Positions 17,643-26,481 are shown, counted from the stretch's first letter. The stretch: 64,000 nucleotides of DNA from Aldehydirespirator sp965116665 (GCA_965116665.1 OZ220709.1:2108001-2172000), one strand, 5' to 3'. Notes: a model not told the origin generated them from the sequence alone. Translations and numbers: made by a program.

Positions 17643-17676
17643 TACTCCCGCTCAGCGAAGGGGCACGACTCGACTG

Positions 17677-17711
17677 TCACAAAATTTGTATCATTCAAAT
17701 ATATTTTGTGA
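17677..17711. promoter_or_regulatory. AT-rich interrupted palindrome between glyS and dnaG
   Basis: TCACAAAAT (17677-17685) and ATTTTGTGA (17703-17711) form a perfect 9-bp inverted repeat with a 17-bp spacer that is itself AT-rich. The rest of the 254-bp glyS-dnaG gap contains no gene that I recognise. Such a symmetrical AT island in GC-rich DNA suggests a regulator-binding site or promoter element controlling dnaG, or a weak terminator for glyS; there is no run of T after the second arm. Confidence 0.5.
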
Positions 17712-17896
17712 TTGTCGATATCTAACGGATAGCATAGAAAATACCGGGGCACCCCCTGTGAGCTGGTCCGCTCGGGGCGGGGGGCGCTCCGGCACTTGGT
17801 CCGCTCGGCTTGGCTGGAAGCTAGCACGCCGAGAGACCGTCGGCAACGTCCAGACCGCGAATCGAGCACCGGCGGGAACTGGTAGGTTCGGCTCCG

Positions 17897-19717
17897 ATGG
17901 GGATCGTCGCCGATGACATAGCGAAGGTCCGGGCCGCCACCGACATTGTCGCCATCATCAGCGAGCACACCGAGGTGAAGCGGTCCGGGCGGCAGTGGAT
18001 GGCCCGCTGCCCGCTGCACGGCGAGCGCACCCCGTCGCTGTCGGTGTCGCCCGACAAGGGGGTCTACTACTGCTTCGGGTGCCAGCGCAGCGGCGACGCG
18101 ATCACCTTCGTCCAGGAGATCGAGGGCCTCGACTTCGCGGGGGCGGTCGAGATGCTGGCCGGGCGGGCCGGGATCCAGCTGCACTACACCAGCCGGGACG
18201 AGAGCGCGGCCCGCAGCAGGCGCAAGCGGCTGCTGGAGGCGGTGGAGAGGGCCCGGGACTTCTACCACCAGCGCCTGCTCGACGGCCGCGACGGCGGCCC
18301 GGCCCGTCACTACCTGAGGTCGCGCGGCTACGACGGCGACCTGGTGCGCCGATGGAAGCTGGGATGGGCGCCCGACAGCTGGGACGTGCTGGCCCGCCAT
18401 CTGGGGCTCTCCGACGACGACCTGCGCGACTCGGGGCTGGGTTTCGTGAACCGGGGCGGGCGCCAGCAGGACTTCTTCCGGGGGCGGGTGCTGTTCCCGA
18501 TCGACGACGAGCGGGGGGAGGTGGTCGGATTCGGCGGCCGGGTTCTTCCCGGTGCCGACGGCCCCAAGTACCTGAACACCTCGACCGACGCCCGGACCTA
18601 CGACAAGAGCAGGGTGCTGTACGGGCTGCACGAGCACCGCCGGCAGATCGTCAAGGAGGGCCAGGCGGTGGTGTGCGAGGGCTACACCGATGTGATCGGC
18701 TGCGCCGAGGCCGGGATCGAGTTGGCCGTGGCCACCTGTGGCACCGCGCTCACCGAGGACCACGTGCGGCTCCTCAAGCGGTTCTCAGCCGGCAGGCTGG
18801 TGCTGGCCTTCGACGCCGACGCGGCCGGCGCGGCCGCCGCGGCCAGGGTCTACGCCTGGGAGCGCCAGTTCAAGCTCGAAGTCCTGGTCGCCGACCTGCC
18901 CGCCGGCCGCGACCCCGGCGATCTGGGCCGCTCCGACCCGGACGAACTGAAGCGAGCCGTGCAGGACGCGGTGCCGCTGCTGAAGTTCCGTGTCGACCGG
19001 GCGCTGGCCGGCGCCGACCTGTCCACCATCGAGAGCCGGGCCCGGTCGGCCGAGCGGGCGGTGTCCGTCGTCAACGAGCACCCCGATCCGATGGTGCGCG
19101 ACCCGAGCGTGGTGGCCATCGCGGAACGATGCCATGTCGATCCCGACCACCTGCGCCGTTTCGCGTCCGGCGGGCCCAGCATGGCTCCAGCGCGAGGCGA
19201 CGGCCCCGAAGGCGCCGGGGCCGAACAGCGGCTCACGCCTGAGGACGAGGCGCTGCAGCTGGCCATCCACCGCCCCGAGGAAGTCGCCGGCCAGCTGCAT
19301 GAGACCCTGTTCGGCGATCCGGTGCGCCGTGAGGCCTTCAAGGCCCTCACAGAGCACGCCACGGTGGCCGCCGCCTCGGACTTCGTGTCGCCGCAGGCGG
19401 CCCAACTCCTGCACCGGCTGGCCGTCGATGAGGGCACCGCGGCCATCGGCGACGTGCTCGCCCGGATCGCCCGCCTCACCTCCCGCCGGGCCATGAACGA
19501 CCTGCGCCGCACGGCCGCTTCGGCCGACGACCCCGCCCTGCGCCAGCAGTGCAGCGTCAGCCTGGCCTGGCTCAAGTCGCAGACGGAGCGGCTCGAGGAG
19601 CGCGGCACCCGCACCGAGGCGCTGGCCGACCTGCTTCCCTGGCTCGTCGAGCACGGCGTCCGATCGGAGGGGGCCGCACCGTCGACGCTGGTAGCCTCGC
19701 AGGCCGATCCGGGGTAG
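17897..19717 (+). CDS. dnaG: DNA primase
   Basis: Synthesises RNA primers at the replication fork. The N-terminal zinc finger is CPLH at 38-41 and CFGC at 59-62, the TOPRIM core has VVCEGYTDVIG near residue 260 and AFDADAAGAAAA near 305, and a C-terminal helicase-interaction region follows. The 606-residue length fits actinobacterial DnaG. The stop TAG lies inside the tRNA-Asn gene (positions 8-10 of the tRNA), an unusual overlap. No rpoD follows, unlike the enterobacterial macromolecular-synthesis operon. Confidence 0.96.
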   Translation: MGIVADDIAKVRAATDIVAIISEHTEVKRSGRQWMARCPLHGERTPSLSVSPDKGVYYCFGCQRSGDAITFVQEIEGLDFAGAVEMLAGRAGIQLHYTSRDESAARSRRKRLLEAVERARDFYHQRLLDGRDGGPARHYLRSRGYDGDLVRRWKLGWAPDSWDVLARHLGLSDDDLRDSGLGFVNRGGRQQDFFRGRVLFPIDDERGEVVGFGGRVLPGADGPKYLNTSTDARTYDKSRVLYGLHEHRRQIVKEGQAVVCEGYTDVIGCAEAGIELAVATCGTALTEDHVRLLKRFSAGRLVLAFDADAAGAAAAARVYAWERQFKLEVLVADLPAGRDPGDLGRSDPDELKRAVQDAVPLLKFRVDRALAGADLSTIESRARSAERAVSVVNEHPDPMVRDPSVVAIAERCHVDPDHLRRFASGGPSMAPARGDGPEGAGAEQRLTPEDEALQLAIHRPEEVAGQLHETLFGDPVRREAFKALTEHATVAAASDFVSPQAAQLLHRLAVDEGTAAIGDVLARIARLTSRRAMNDLRRTAASADDPALRQQCSVSLAWLKSQTERLEERGTRTEALADLLPWLVEHGVRSEGAAPSTLVASQADPG

Positions 19718-19780
19718 CTCAACTGGCAGAGCAAGCGGCTGTTAACCGCTAGGTTGTGGGTTCGAGTCCCACCCCCGGAG
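19708..19780 (+). tRNA. tRNA-Asn(GTT)
   Basis: Acceptor TCCGGGG pairs with CCCCGGA, discriminator G, anticodon GTT. Its first ten bases are also the last codons and stop of dnaG. CCA is not encoded. Confidence 0.95.
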
Positions 19781-19849
19781 CTTGCAGGCCCAGGTCGTGA
19801 GCCCCCGCTCGCCAATGGCTCGGAACCGGCCGGGCGGTAGGGTCGGTGC

Positions 19850-19922
<73 letters not shown>

Positions 19923-19960
19923 CTGTTGGCGCGGGCGCAGCAGAGGATCGGGGTTCTGTA

Positions 19961-21112
19961 GTGGATCTGAACTGGAGCGCGGACCAGGAGGCGCTGCGCC
20001 TGGAGTTGCGTCAGTGGCTGGAGCGCAACCTTGCTGCCTGGCGGGCCGAGGTCGGCACGGAGCGCTCCGGCGACACCCGCGAGGGATTCGCCCAGCAGCT
20101 GCTGTGGGAGCGGCGCCTGTACGAGGCCGGCTGGTCGGCGGTGTCGTGGCCGAGCGCCTACGGGGGACGCGACGGCACGCTGTGGGACTGGCTGATCTTC
20201 GAGGAGGAGTACTGGCGGGTCGGAGCGCCCCAGCGGGTCACCCAGAACGGGCTGCAGATCCTGGCTCCGTCGGTCTTCGAACACGGCACGCAGGAACAGA
20301 AGGATCTCCTGCTGCCCCGCATCGCAGCCGCCGACGACCTGTGGTGCCAGGGCTGGTCGGAGCCCAATGCGGGCAGCGACCTCGCCGGGGTGTCCAGCCG
20401 GGCCCGGCGGGTCGACGGCGGCTGGGTGCTCGACGGGCAGAAGACCTGGACCACCCGGGGGGCGTTCTGCTCCCACCTCTTCGGACTGTTCCGCTCCGAC
20501 CCGGACTCGGAGCGCCACCGCGGCCTCACCTACCTGCTGGTCCCGCTGGACCTGGACGGGATCACGGTGCGGGGCTTCGGCCGCCTCGACGGCGACGAGG
20601 GCTTCGCCGAGGTGTTCCTCACCGAGGCGTTCCTTCCCGATGAGGCAGTGGGCGGCGGCGTGGTCCTGGGTGGTGTGGGGGAGGGGTGGAGGGTCGCGGT
20701 GTCGGCGGCCAGCACCGAGCGCGGGCTGCTGCGCTCACCCGGCCGGTACCAGGCGACCGTCGCCGGCCTGCTGGAGCTGAGTGAAGCGCACGGCGCGGAC
20801 ACGGCCATGCGACGGCGCGTCGCGGCGGTCTGGATGCGGGTCGACGCCTACCGCCACCAGACCCTGCAGACCGTCACCGCCCTCGTCGAGGGCCGCGACA
20901 TCGGATCGGAGGCCAGCCTGGCCAAGATCTGGTGGTCGGAGCTGGACATCGAGCTGCACGAGATCGCCCTCGACCTTCTGGGACCCGACGCCGAACTGGA
21001 GGGACCCTGGAGCAAGGGCCATCAGTTCTCGCTGGCCGGACCGATCTACGCGGGGACCAACGAGGTGCAACGCAACATCGTGGCCGAACGCGTCCTGGGT
21101 CTGCCGCGATGA
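19961..21112 (+). CDS. Acyl-CoA dehydrogenase, larger subunit-like
   Basis: A flavin-dependent acyl-CoA dehydrogenase of 383 residues. It has the N-terminal helical domain, the FAD/substrate motif QGWSEPNAGSDLA near residue 128 and the C-terminal ending GPIYAGTNEVQRNIVAERVLGLPR-type signature. It is followed by a second, more divergent acyl-CoA dehydrogenase. Such paired genes in actinobacteria can form heteromeric enzymes acting on steroid-side-chain or branched acyl-CoAs. The GTG at 19961 lies 39 bp after the tRNA; earlier in-frame codons fall in the tRNA. Confidence 0.93.
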   Translation: MDLNWSADQEALRLELRQWLERNLAAWRAEVGTERSGDTREGFAQQLLWERRLYEAGWSAVSWPSAYGGRDGTLWDWLIFEEEYWRVGAPQRVTQNGLQILAPSVFEHGTQEQKDLLLPRIAAADDLWCQGWSEPNAGSDLAGVSSRARRVDGGWVLDGQKTWTTRGAFCSHLFGLFRSDPDSERHRGLTYLLVPLDLDGITVRGFGRLDGDEGFAEVFLTEAFLPDEAVGGGVVLGGVGEGWRVAVSAASTERGLLRSPGRYQATVAGLLELSEAHGADTAMRRRVAAVWMRVDAYRHQTLQTVTALVEGRDIGSEASLAKIWWSELDIELHEIALDLLGPDAELEGPWSKGHQFSLAGPIYAGTNEVQRNIVAERVLGLPR

Positions 21113-21176
21113 GGCTCGCTCGCAACGAGGAGCGCCGAGCGGCCGGCGGGCGGTCACCAACCGCGGAAGGGCTGCC

Positions 21177-22193
21177 GTGAGGTTCGGGCTCGACGACGAC
21201 CGTGAGGCGCTGCGCTCGACGGCCCGCGAGCTGCTCACCGAGCTCTGCCCGGCGTCGGCGGTGAGGTCGGCCTGGACGGGAGCGCCCGACGACGCCGCAT
21301 GGAACGCGCTGGCTGACATCGGCGCGCTGACGATGCTGGTGCCGCAGTCCGAGGGTGGGCTGGGGCTCGACGAGACCTACCTGGTGCCGGTGCTGGAGGA
21401 GGCCGGCCGGGCGGCTCTGCCTCACCCGCTGACGGAGACCGCTCTGGTGGCGGCGCCCCTCGGCGTAGTGGGCCCAACAGTGGCCACCGACCTGGACACG
21501 GCGGGGCCGGCAATGGTCGCCAGCGGAAGGGGCGCGGAACCGATCACGGGCGCTGACGAGAGCGCGGCCTGCGCCGTCGTTGTCTCGGCGACGTTCGCCG
21601 AGGCCTTCTTGCTGGTGTCGGACCGCGGTCTGCGGCTGTACGAGGCCCACGAGGTGGACGTCGAGCCGGTAGAGACCGTGGACGCTTCCCGGCACTGCGG
21701 TCGGGTGCGGCCCCGGGCGGGGGGCCGGTCGGTGACCGAGGATCCCGAATCGGTGGCGGCGGCCTTCGATCGGGGCGTGCTCGGCGCCGCGGCCGAGCTG
21801 CTCGGACTGAGCCGGGCCATGCTGGAGATCACCGTGGAATACACCGGCCAGCGCCACCAGTTCGGCAAGCCCATAGGGAGCTTCCAGGCGGTGAAGCACC
21901 ACTTGGCGAACGCCCGGCTCGGGATCGAGTTCGCCGCTCCGGCGGTGCTGTACGCGGCCTACGCGATCGCCCACGGCCAGCCCGACGCCAGCCGCAGCGT
22001 GTCGCAGGCCAAGTGGCTGGCCGGGAGCGCAGCCGCGGTCACCGGCCGGGCCGCCCTCCAGTGCCACGGCGCCATCGGCTACACGTCCGAGCACGATCTG
22101 CATCTCTACCTCAAGCGCTCCTGGGCCCTGACCCGCACCTGGGGCAGCGCCGACTTCCACGCCGACCGGGTGGCCGCTTCGATCAGCGCGTGA
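21177..22193 (+). CDS. Acyl-CoA dehydrogenase, partner-type
   Basis: A 338-residue acyl-CoA dehydrogenase starting VRFGLDDDREALRSTARELL. The middle beta-domain is short and degenerate, while the C-terminal helical domain keeps TGQRHQFGKPIGSFQAVKH and CHGAIGYTSEHDLHLYLKR. This pattern is typical of the second subunit of heteromeric actinobacterial dehydrogenases. The GTG at 21177 is 65 bp after the first dehydrogenase, so co-transcription is likely. Substrate unknown. Confidence 0.9.
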   Translation: MRFGLDDDREALRSTARELLTELCPASAVRSAWTGAPDDAAWNALADIGALTMLVPQSEGGLGLDETYLVPVLEEAGRAALPHPLTETALVAAPLGVVGPTVATDLDTAGPAMVASGRGAEPITGADESAACAVVVSATFAEAFLLVSDRGLRLYEAHEVDVEPVETVDASRHCGRVRPRAGGRSVTEDPESVAAAFDRGVLGAAAELLGLSRAMLEITVEYTGQRHQFGKPIGSFQAVKHHLANARLGIEFAAPAVLYAAYAIAHGQPDASRSVSQAKWLAGSAAAVTGRAALQCHGAIGYTSEHDLHLYLKRSWALTRTWGSADFHADRVAASISA

Positions 22194-22251
22194 CGCTCCG
22201 GCCATAATGTCCGCGTAGCTATGTCCGCGCCGCGACGGAGGAGGACCCAGG

Positions 22252-22713
22252 TTGGACGTCAAGGTTGGTAGCAAGGTCCCGGACTTCGAGGGCATCGACC
22301 AGCACGGCGACACGGTGGCCCTGCGCGATCTGCTCGATGTGGGCCCGGTGGTGGTGTACTTCTACCCCAAGGCGATGACGGCTGGTTGAACGCGCCAGAG
22401 CTGCCATTTCCGCGACCTGTCAGCGGAGTTCAGCGAACTCGGAGCCAGTGTCGTGGGAATCAGCGCCGATCAGGTGGATCGGCAACGCGAGTTCGATGAC
22501 GCCAACGCTCTGGGCTTCCCGCTGCTGTCGGACCCGGGCCGCGACATCGCTCAGAGCTTCGGCGTGATCAGGCGACGTCCCCTGCCCAACAAGCGCAGGA
22601 CGTTCGTGATCGACGGGGACGGCACGGTGCTGCAGACAGTGCGCTCAGAGTTGAACATGCGCCTACACGCCGACAACGCGCTGGAGGCGCTGCGGAAGGT
22701 GACCAGGTCCTGA
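22252..22713 (+). CDS. Peroxiredoxin (Bcp-type), probable selenoprotein with TGA-encoded Sec46
   Basis: Thiol/selenol peroxidase of the bacterioferritin-comigratory (PrxQ) class that reduces hydroperoxides. A TTG start at 22252 has an excellent GGAGGAGG (22237-22244) seven bases upstream. The frame runs VKVGSKVPDFEGIDQHGD, FYPKAMTAG, then TGA at 22387-22389, then TRQSCHFRDLSAEF and the rest of a normal Prx to TGA at 22711-22713; 153 residues if the internal TGA is read. That TGA sits exactly where the family has its peroxidatic cysteine (PGC-T), and the resolving cysteine at +5 (Cys51) is kept. Both halves are well conserved in one frame, which argues against decay. A SECIS-like hairpin follows. 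No selA, selB, selC or selD is in the window. Alternative: a nonsense-mutated gene. Confidence 0.82.
22408..22428 (+). promoter_or_regulatory. SECIS-like hairpin downstream of the in-frame TGA
   Basis: TTCCGC (22408-22413) pairs with GCGGAG (22423-22428), including one T-G pair, around the nine-base loop GACCTGTCA. The stem begins 18 bases after the TGA at 22387-22389, the loop is small, and its first base is G. These match the known rules for bacterial selenocysteine insertion elements, which lie within the coding region just after the UGA and bind SelB. Found by eye; energy not computed. Confidence 0.6.
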
Positions 22714-22741
22714 AGGGCCGCGGGGTCCTGCCGGTCGGGTC

Positions 22742-23311
22742 CTACAGGTCGCCGAGCCAGGCGGGGGCCCGGTCGAGCAGGAACTCGCAGACACTGCGGG
22801 CCCGGTCGAGCATGTCGCAGAGAACTTCGAGGTCCTGGCCCAGATAGATCCGGCTCAAGGCCAGATCGACGCGGCCCTCGATGTTGACCGTGCGCTCCGC
22901 GGCGTCGGTGACGGCCGCCACCCGGTCCACCGACGACACCTGCAGTGGCAGCTCGGGGCCGCCGATCGCGGCGAGATCGGTGGCCAGCACCAGCAGGTCG
23001 GGTCCCAGATGCAGCGGCGGCAGCACGAAGCTGAGGATCATCGGCACAGTGATGGCGTCGTCGGGGTCCTCGTCCTCGGGACGGCTGTTGATGTCGTCCT
23101 CGAAGGTCAACAGGGTGCGCGACTCGGCCTCGACACAGAGCACCATGTCGAGCGGCCCGCCGCACGCGTCGTCGGGGTGCAGGTCGACCTCCCAGGTCTG
23201 GCGGTTCGAGTAGGTCTCCACGAAGTGGCGGTCGCCGTGTACGTGGAAGCCGTGCTCGGACACATGGTCCTTGAGGTTGGCGACGAACCCGTGCAGATCG
23301 ATTAGCGACAC
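22742..23311 (-). CDS. Conserved hypothetical protein
   Basis: A 189-residue acidic soluble protein that I do not recognise. It has a beta-rich first half with paired aromatic/charged segments and a helical C-terminus (LCDMLDRARSVCEFLLDR). There is no signal peptide or membrane segment. Codon use matches the core genes, so it is probably a lineage gene rather than acquired. It converges on the peroxiredoxin gene, 28 bp away, and is divergent from the inositol-phosphatase-like gene. Confidence 0.7.
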   Translation of the reverse strand: MSLIDLHGFVANLKDHVSEHGFHVHGDRHFVETYSNRQTWEVDLHPDDACGGPLDMVLCVEAESRTLLTFEDDINSRPEDEDPDDAITVPMILSFVLPPLHLGPDLLVLATDLAAIGGPELPLQVSSVDRVAAVTDAAERTVNIEGRVDLALSRIYLGQDLEVLCDMLDRARSVCEFLLDRAPAWLGDL

Positions 23312-23500
23312 CCGGATCCCCTTTGCTCGGAGCTGACTGCTTCGGACCTGACTCAGCTACATCGTGCCACGAGCGTCGGACACGGCGAAACTGCTTCCCG
23401 CTCTGGACGTATATACACGATCCGCGGCGCGGTGCGGCGCCACGGTCGTCCGGAGATGCGCGGGTGGCTCCCAGTCGAGCGTCCTGATTCACTGTCAGCA

Positions 23501-24256
23501 ATGGCCCAGGACCTCCTCCGCACTCTGAACGCGGCCGCCGACGCCGCAGTCGCTGCGCTGGCCGGCTGCCGAGACTGGGGGCCCACCGGCCTCAAGCACG
23601 GCCAGTTCGGGTTCGATCTGGCAGCGGACGCGGCCGCCACCGGAGTGCTGAGGCAGGCGGGGCTGAGAGTCCTCAGCGAGGAGAGCGGCCTGGAGCATGG
23701 CGAGGGTCCCGTGGCTGTGCTGGACCCGGTGGACGGTTCGACCAACGCGTCGCGGGGGATCCGTTACTTCGCAACCAGCATCTGTGTGGTGGACGGGCAG
23801 GGACCCCTGGCCTCGGTGGTCCACGACCATGGCAGCGGAGAGCGGTTCGAGGCGATGCGAGGCGGCGGGGCTCGGTGCGACACCGAGACGCTGCGGCCGC
23901 CCGCGCCCAGACCGCTGGCCGAGTGCGTCGTGGGCATCAACGGCTGGCCTCCAGGCCGGGGAGGCTGGGCCCAGTACCGCACACTGGGCGCGGCCGCGCT
24001 GGAGATGTGCGCGGTGGCGGCCGGGCGTCTCGACGGCTACCTCGACTTCTCCGTCAGCGGGCTGGGCTCCTGGGACTACCTGGGTGCCCTGCTGGTGTGC
24101 ACCGAAGCGGGCGTCGAGGTTCACGACGGGCTCGGTCGCGACCTGGTGGTGCTGGACCACCAGAGCCGCCGGGCTCCGGTGGCCGCGCCACCGCCGCTGG
24201 CAGAACAACTGCTCGCGGTCTGGGCCTCGTTGAGCGGACGTACGGCCGCCGGTTGA
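23501..24256 (+). CDS. Inositol monophosphatase-family protein
   Basis: Mg-dependent phosphatase fold of 251 residues. The metal-binding motif LDPVDGSTNAS is near residues 73-83, preceded by the SEESG segment carrying the conserved glutamate, and the late motif SWDYLGALL is near 190, matching WDxAA. The family dephosphorylates inositol phosphate, fructose bisphosphate, histidinol phosphate or PAP. Spacing between motifs is short and the C-terminus compact, so the substrate is uncertain. ATG at 23501 is preferred; in-frame codons reach back to 23432. Confidence 0.85.
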   Translation: MAQDLLRTLNAAADAAVAALAGCRDWGPTGLKHGQFGFDLAADAAATGVLRQAGLRVLSEESGLEHGEGPVAVLDPVDGSTNASRGIRYFATSICVVDGQGPLASVVHDHGSGERFEAMRGGGARCDTETLRPPAPRPLAECVVGINGWPPGRGGWAQYRTLGAAALEMCAVAAGRLDGYLDFSVSGLGSWDYLGALLVCTEAGVEVHDGLGRDLVVLDHQSRRAPVAAPPPLAEQLLAVWASLSGRTAAG

Positions 24257-24287
24257 TCGCCTGCGCCGGGACGGCGCCCGGCGACGC

Positions 24288-24974
24288 TCAGTCGATCGAG
24301 AAGGGCGGGTACTCGTCGGTCAGCAGCATCGAGTACGCCCACAGCCGGGCATCGACCCGCACCCAGCCCGCCGCCATCCGGAACAGCCCCTCCGGCCACC
24401 GGCCCGTGACGGTCACTGCCACGATTCCAACGACGCCCGCCACATACACGAGGGCCCAGACGACCATGGAGTAGAGGGCACCCGGGATGAGCACCGCCCC
24501 CAGAACGAGCTGGACGATCCAAACCCATGCCGGCAGGGACGCGAACCCGAAGATGAGCCCCAGCCCGCCTATCAGGGTCAGCCAGGCAAAGGGCACGATG
24601 AATCTGAACAGCACGTTCAGCCGGTTCTTGCCCTCGAGTCTCGGCGAGATGTCCACCGAGATTCCCGCTCCGCCCGGATCGCTGTTCGAGGGCGCGAAGT
24701 CGAACGGGGGATACTTGTCGGTCAGGAACGCCATGTAGGAGAACGTGCGGGCCCGGTAGCGAACGTAGGTCGCATGGAACGCGGCGATGCCCGGCGGCAC
24801 CTTGCCGGTGGCGAGGACCGAGAGCCATGCATAGATCGCGGTGAGGCTGGCCGCGGCGGACACCACAGTGTGCAGAACGACGTAGTGAGGGAGCACCAGG
24901 ATCATCTGGCCGATGGGGCGCCAGTTGGCGATCCGCTCGGGCCGGTCGATGGTGACGGTTACGGGATAGCTCAT
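24288..24974 (-). CDS. DUF4389 membrane protein (paralogue 1)
   Basis: A roughly 228-residue protein with four hydrophobic segments and the DUF4389 repeats. FSYMAFLTDKYPPFDF and WAYSMLLTDEYPPFSID are two internally repeated motifs, each ending in xxLTDxYPPF. Function is unknown; it is found mainly in actinobacteria and related groups. The ATG at 24974 follows GGTGTCCCCC; a GTG nine bases earlier is possible. It is the downstream member of a tandem duplication with the next gene. Confidence 0.85.
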   Translation of the reverse strand: MSYPVTVTIDRPERIANWRPIGQMILVLPHYVVLHTVVSAAASLTAIYAWLSVLATGKVPPGIAAFHATYVRYRARTFSYMAFLTDKYPPFDFAPSNSDPGGAGISVDISPRLEGKNRLNVLFRFIVPFAWLTLIGGLGLIFGFASLPAWVWIVQLVLGAVLIPGALYSMVVWALVYVAGVVGIVAVTVTGRWPEGLFRMAAGWVRVDARLWAYSMLLTDEYPPFSID

Positions 24975-25046
24975 GGGGGACACCTTACACCGCGGTTCCG
25001 GCGCGGTCCGGCAAACCCGACGCCCACCGGCGCACCATCGAGGCGA

Positions 25047-25733
25047 TCAGTCGATCGAGAACGGCGGATAGTCGTCGGTCAGCAGCAACGAGTAGGCCCA
25101 CAGCCGGGCGTCGACTCGCACCCAGCCCGCCGCGAACCGGTAGAGCCCCTCCGGCCAGCGGCCCGTGAGGATCACCACAAAGAGGCCGAGGACCCCTGCG
25201 ACGTTGGCGAAGACCCACCTGAAGGCGGAGAAGAAGGCAGCCGGGACCAGAACTGCTCCGAGCGTGATCTGGATGATCCACACCCACAGGGGTAGGGACG
25301 CGAACCCGAAGATGAACCCCAGCGTTCCGATCAGGGACAGCCAGGTGAAGGGCACGACGAACCGGAACAGCACGTTGAGCCGGTTCTTCCCCTCCAGCCG
25401 GGGGGAGACGCTGACCGAAGTGCCGGCTCCGCCCGGATCCTCGAACGAGGGCGCGAAGTCGAACGGCGGGAACTTGTCGGTGAGAAACCTCATGTACGCG
25501 AAGGTTCGCACCCGGTAGCGCACGTAGGTCGCATGGAACGCGGCGATTCCCGGCGGCACCCTGCCCGTGGCGAGGACCGAGAACCATGCGACGGTCGCCG
25601 TGACGCAAACCGCAATATTCCAAGCCGTGTACAGGATGACATAGTGGGGCAGCACGAGGATCATATGGCCGATCGGGCGCCAGTTAGCGATCCGCTCGGG
25701 CCGATCGATAATGACCGCGGCGGGGTAATCCAT
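25047..25733 (-). CDS. DUF4389 membrane protein (paralogue 2)
   Basis: A 228-residue paralogue of the neighbouring DUF4389 gene, with very similar motifs (FAYMRFLTDKFPPFDF, WAYSLLLTDDYPPFSID) and the same four hydrophobic segments. The two genes are 72 bp apart and in the same direction, so this is a tandem duplication and probably one transcript. The start is directly supported by identical N-terminal layout (YPxxVxIDRPERIANWRPIG). Confidence 0.85.
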   Translation of the reverse strand: MDYPAAVIIDRPERIANWRPIGHMILVLPHYVILYTAWNIAVCVTATVAWFSVLATGRVPPGIAAFHATYVRYRVRTFAYMRFLTDKFPPFDFAPSFEDPGGAGTSVSVSPRLEGKNRLNVLFRFVVPFTWLSLIGTLGFIFGFASLPLWVWIIQITLGAVLVPAAFFSAFRWVFANVAGVLGLFVVILTGRWPEGLYRFAAGWVRVDARLWAYSLLLTDDYPPFSID

Positions 25734-25820
25734 GGGGTGACACTACCCGAGCGACGTGAGAGGCAGCGGGCACACGAACCGAAGGTCCCGGTGCGGAAGC
25801 AGGCGTTAGGCTCGGGCGAC

Positions 25821-25898
25821 GGGCGCGTAGCTCAGGCGGTGTAGAGCGCTTCCCTTACAAGGAAGAGGCCGGGGGTTCAAGTCCCTCCGCGCCCACCA
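25821..25898 (+). tRNA. tRNA-Val(TAC) with encoded CCA
   Basis: Acceptor GGGCGCG pairs with CGCGCCC, the anticodon stem CTTCC/GGAAG encloses CTTACAA, giving TAC, and CCA is encoded at 25896-25898. It is the last core gene before the 10.7-kb accessory island. Confidence 0.95.
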
Positions 25899-26481
25899 GA
25901 GAGATGTCACACGGTTAGACCGATTTTGATACGGAGTTAGCAAGAAATCGGCATTTCGGCGGCAGACTCGGGATATTGGCGGCTTCAGCGAAACTGCTGG
26001 CGGGTTCGTCGCCGGGATCTTCACCGTCGGCGGGTTGGTTACTGGGTGTTTCGCTGGTTGAGGCTCACTGTGGCGGTGGTCGGGTTCCCGAATCTCGCGA
26101 TTCGCGTTTCGAGATCTACAGGCGAGCAGGCATGGGGCCGACCTGACACTCTGAGGGACGAGATCGGCAGCATCACCAAACCCGCCGGATGGTTACACCT
26201 TTCCGCTACTCCGAGGCCCATTCACGCCCATAGTGCCTCAGCACCAGGCCGCGAACCTGCTATGGGATCCTGTGTTGTCACACCATGTGGGTATGGTGCG
26301 AGTTTGTGCACATAGATCGGTCACTGCTGTCGGCCCCTTCGGAAGCCTAGGCCTCGGCTGGGGAGTCGTGGAGTCTCGGTCTCGACGACGGGACCGGAGT
26401 GCGGGTGGCGCGTTCGTCCGCGACAAAGCCTCCCAGCAGATCGACCCAGACCTGTTGACGGGACGAAGCCAGCCCGTCGAG
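25899..26481. other. Non-coding stretch at the left end of the island
   Basis: About 580 bp directly downstream of tRNA-Val without a supportable gene. Open frames here have no family likeness, poor codon use and no convincing ribosome-binding sites. I found no integrase and no visible second copy of the tRNA-Val 3' end farther right. It may be decayed mobile DNA. Confidence 0.5.

Noticed and set aside
22387..22389. Peroxiredoxin simply being a nonsense-mutated pseudogene
   Set aside because: The TGA is exactly at the catalytic Cys position, both halves are intact in one frame, and a SECIS-like hairpin follows. Not excluded without sel genes.
25821..25898. tRNA-Val as att site with a matching repeat at the right island edge
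   Set aside because: By eye no second copy of the tRNA 3' end was found near 33500 or 36600.
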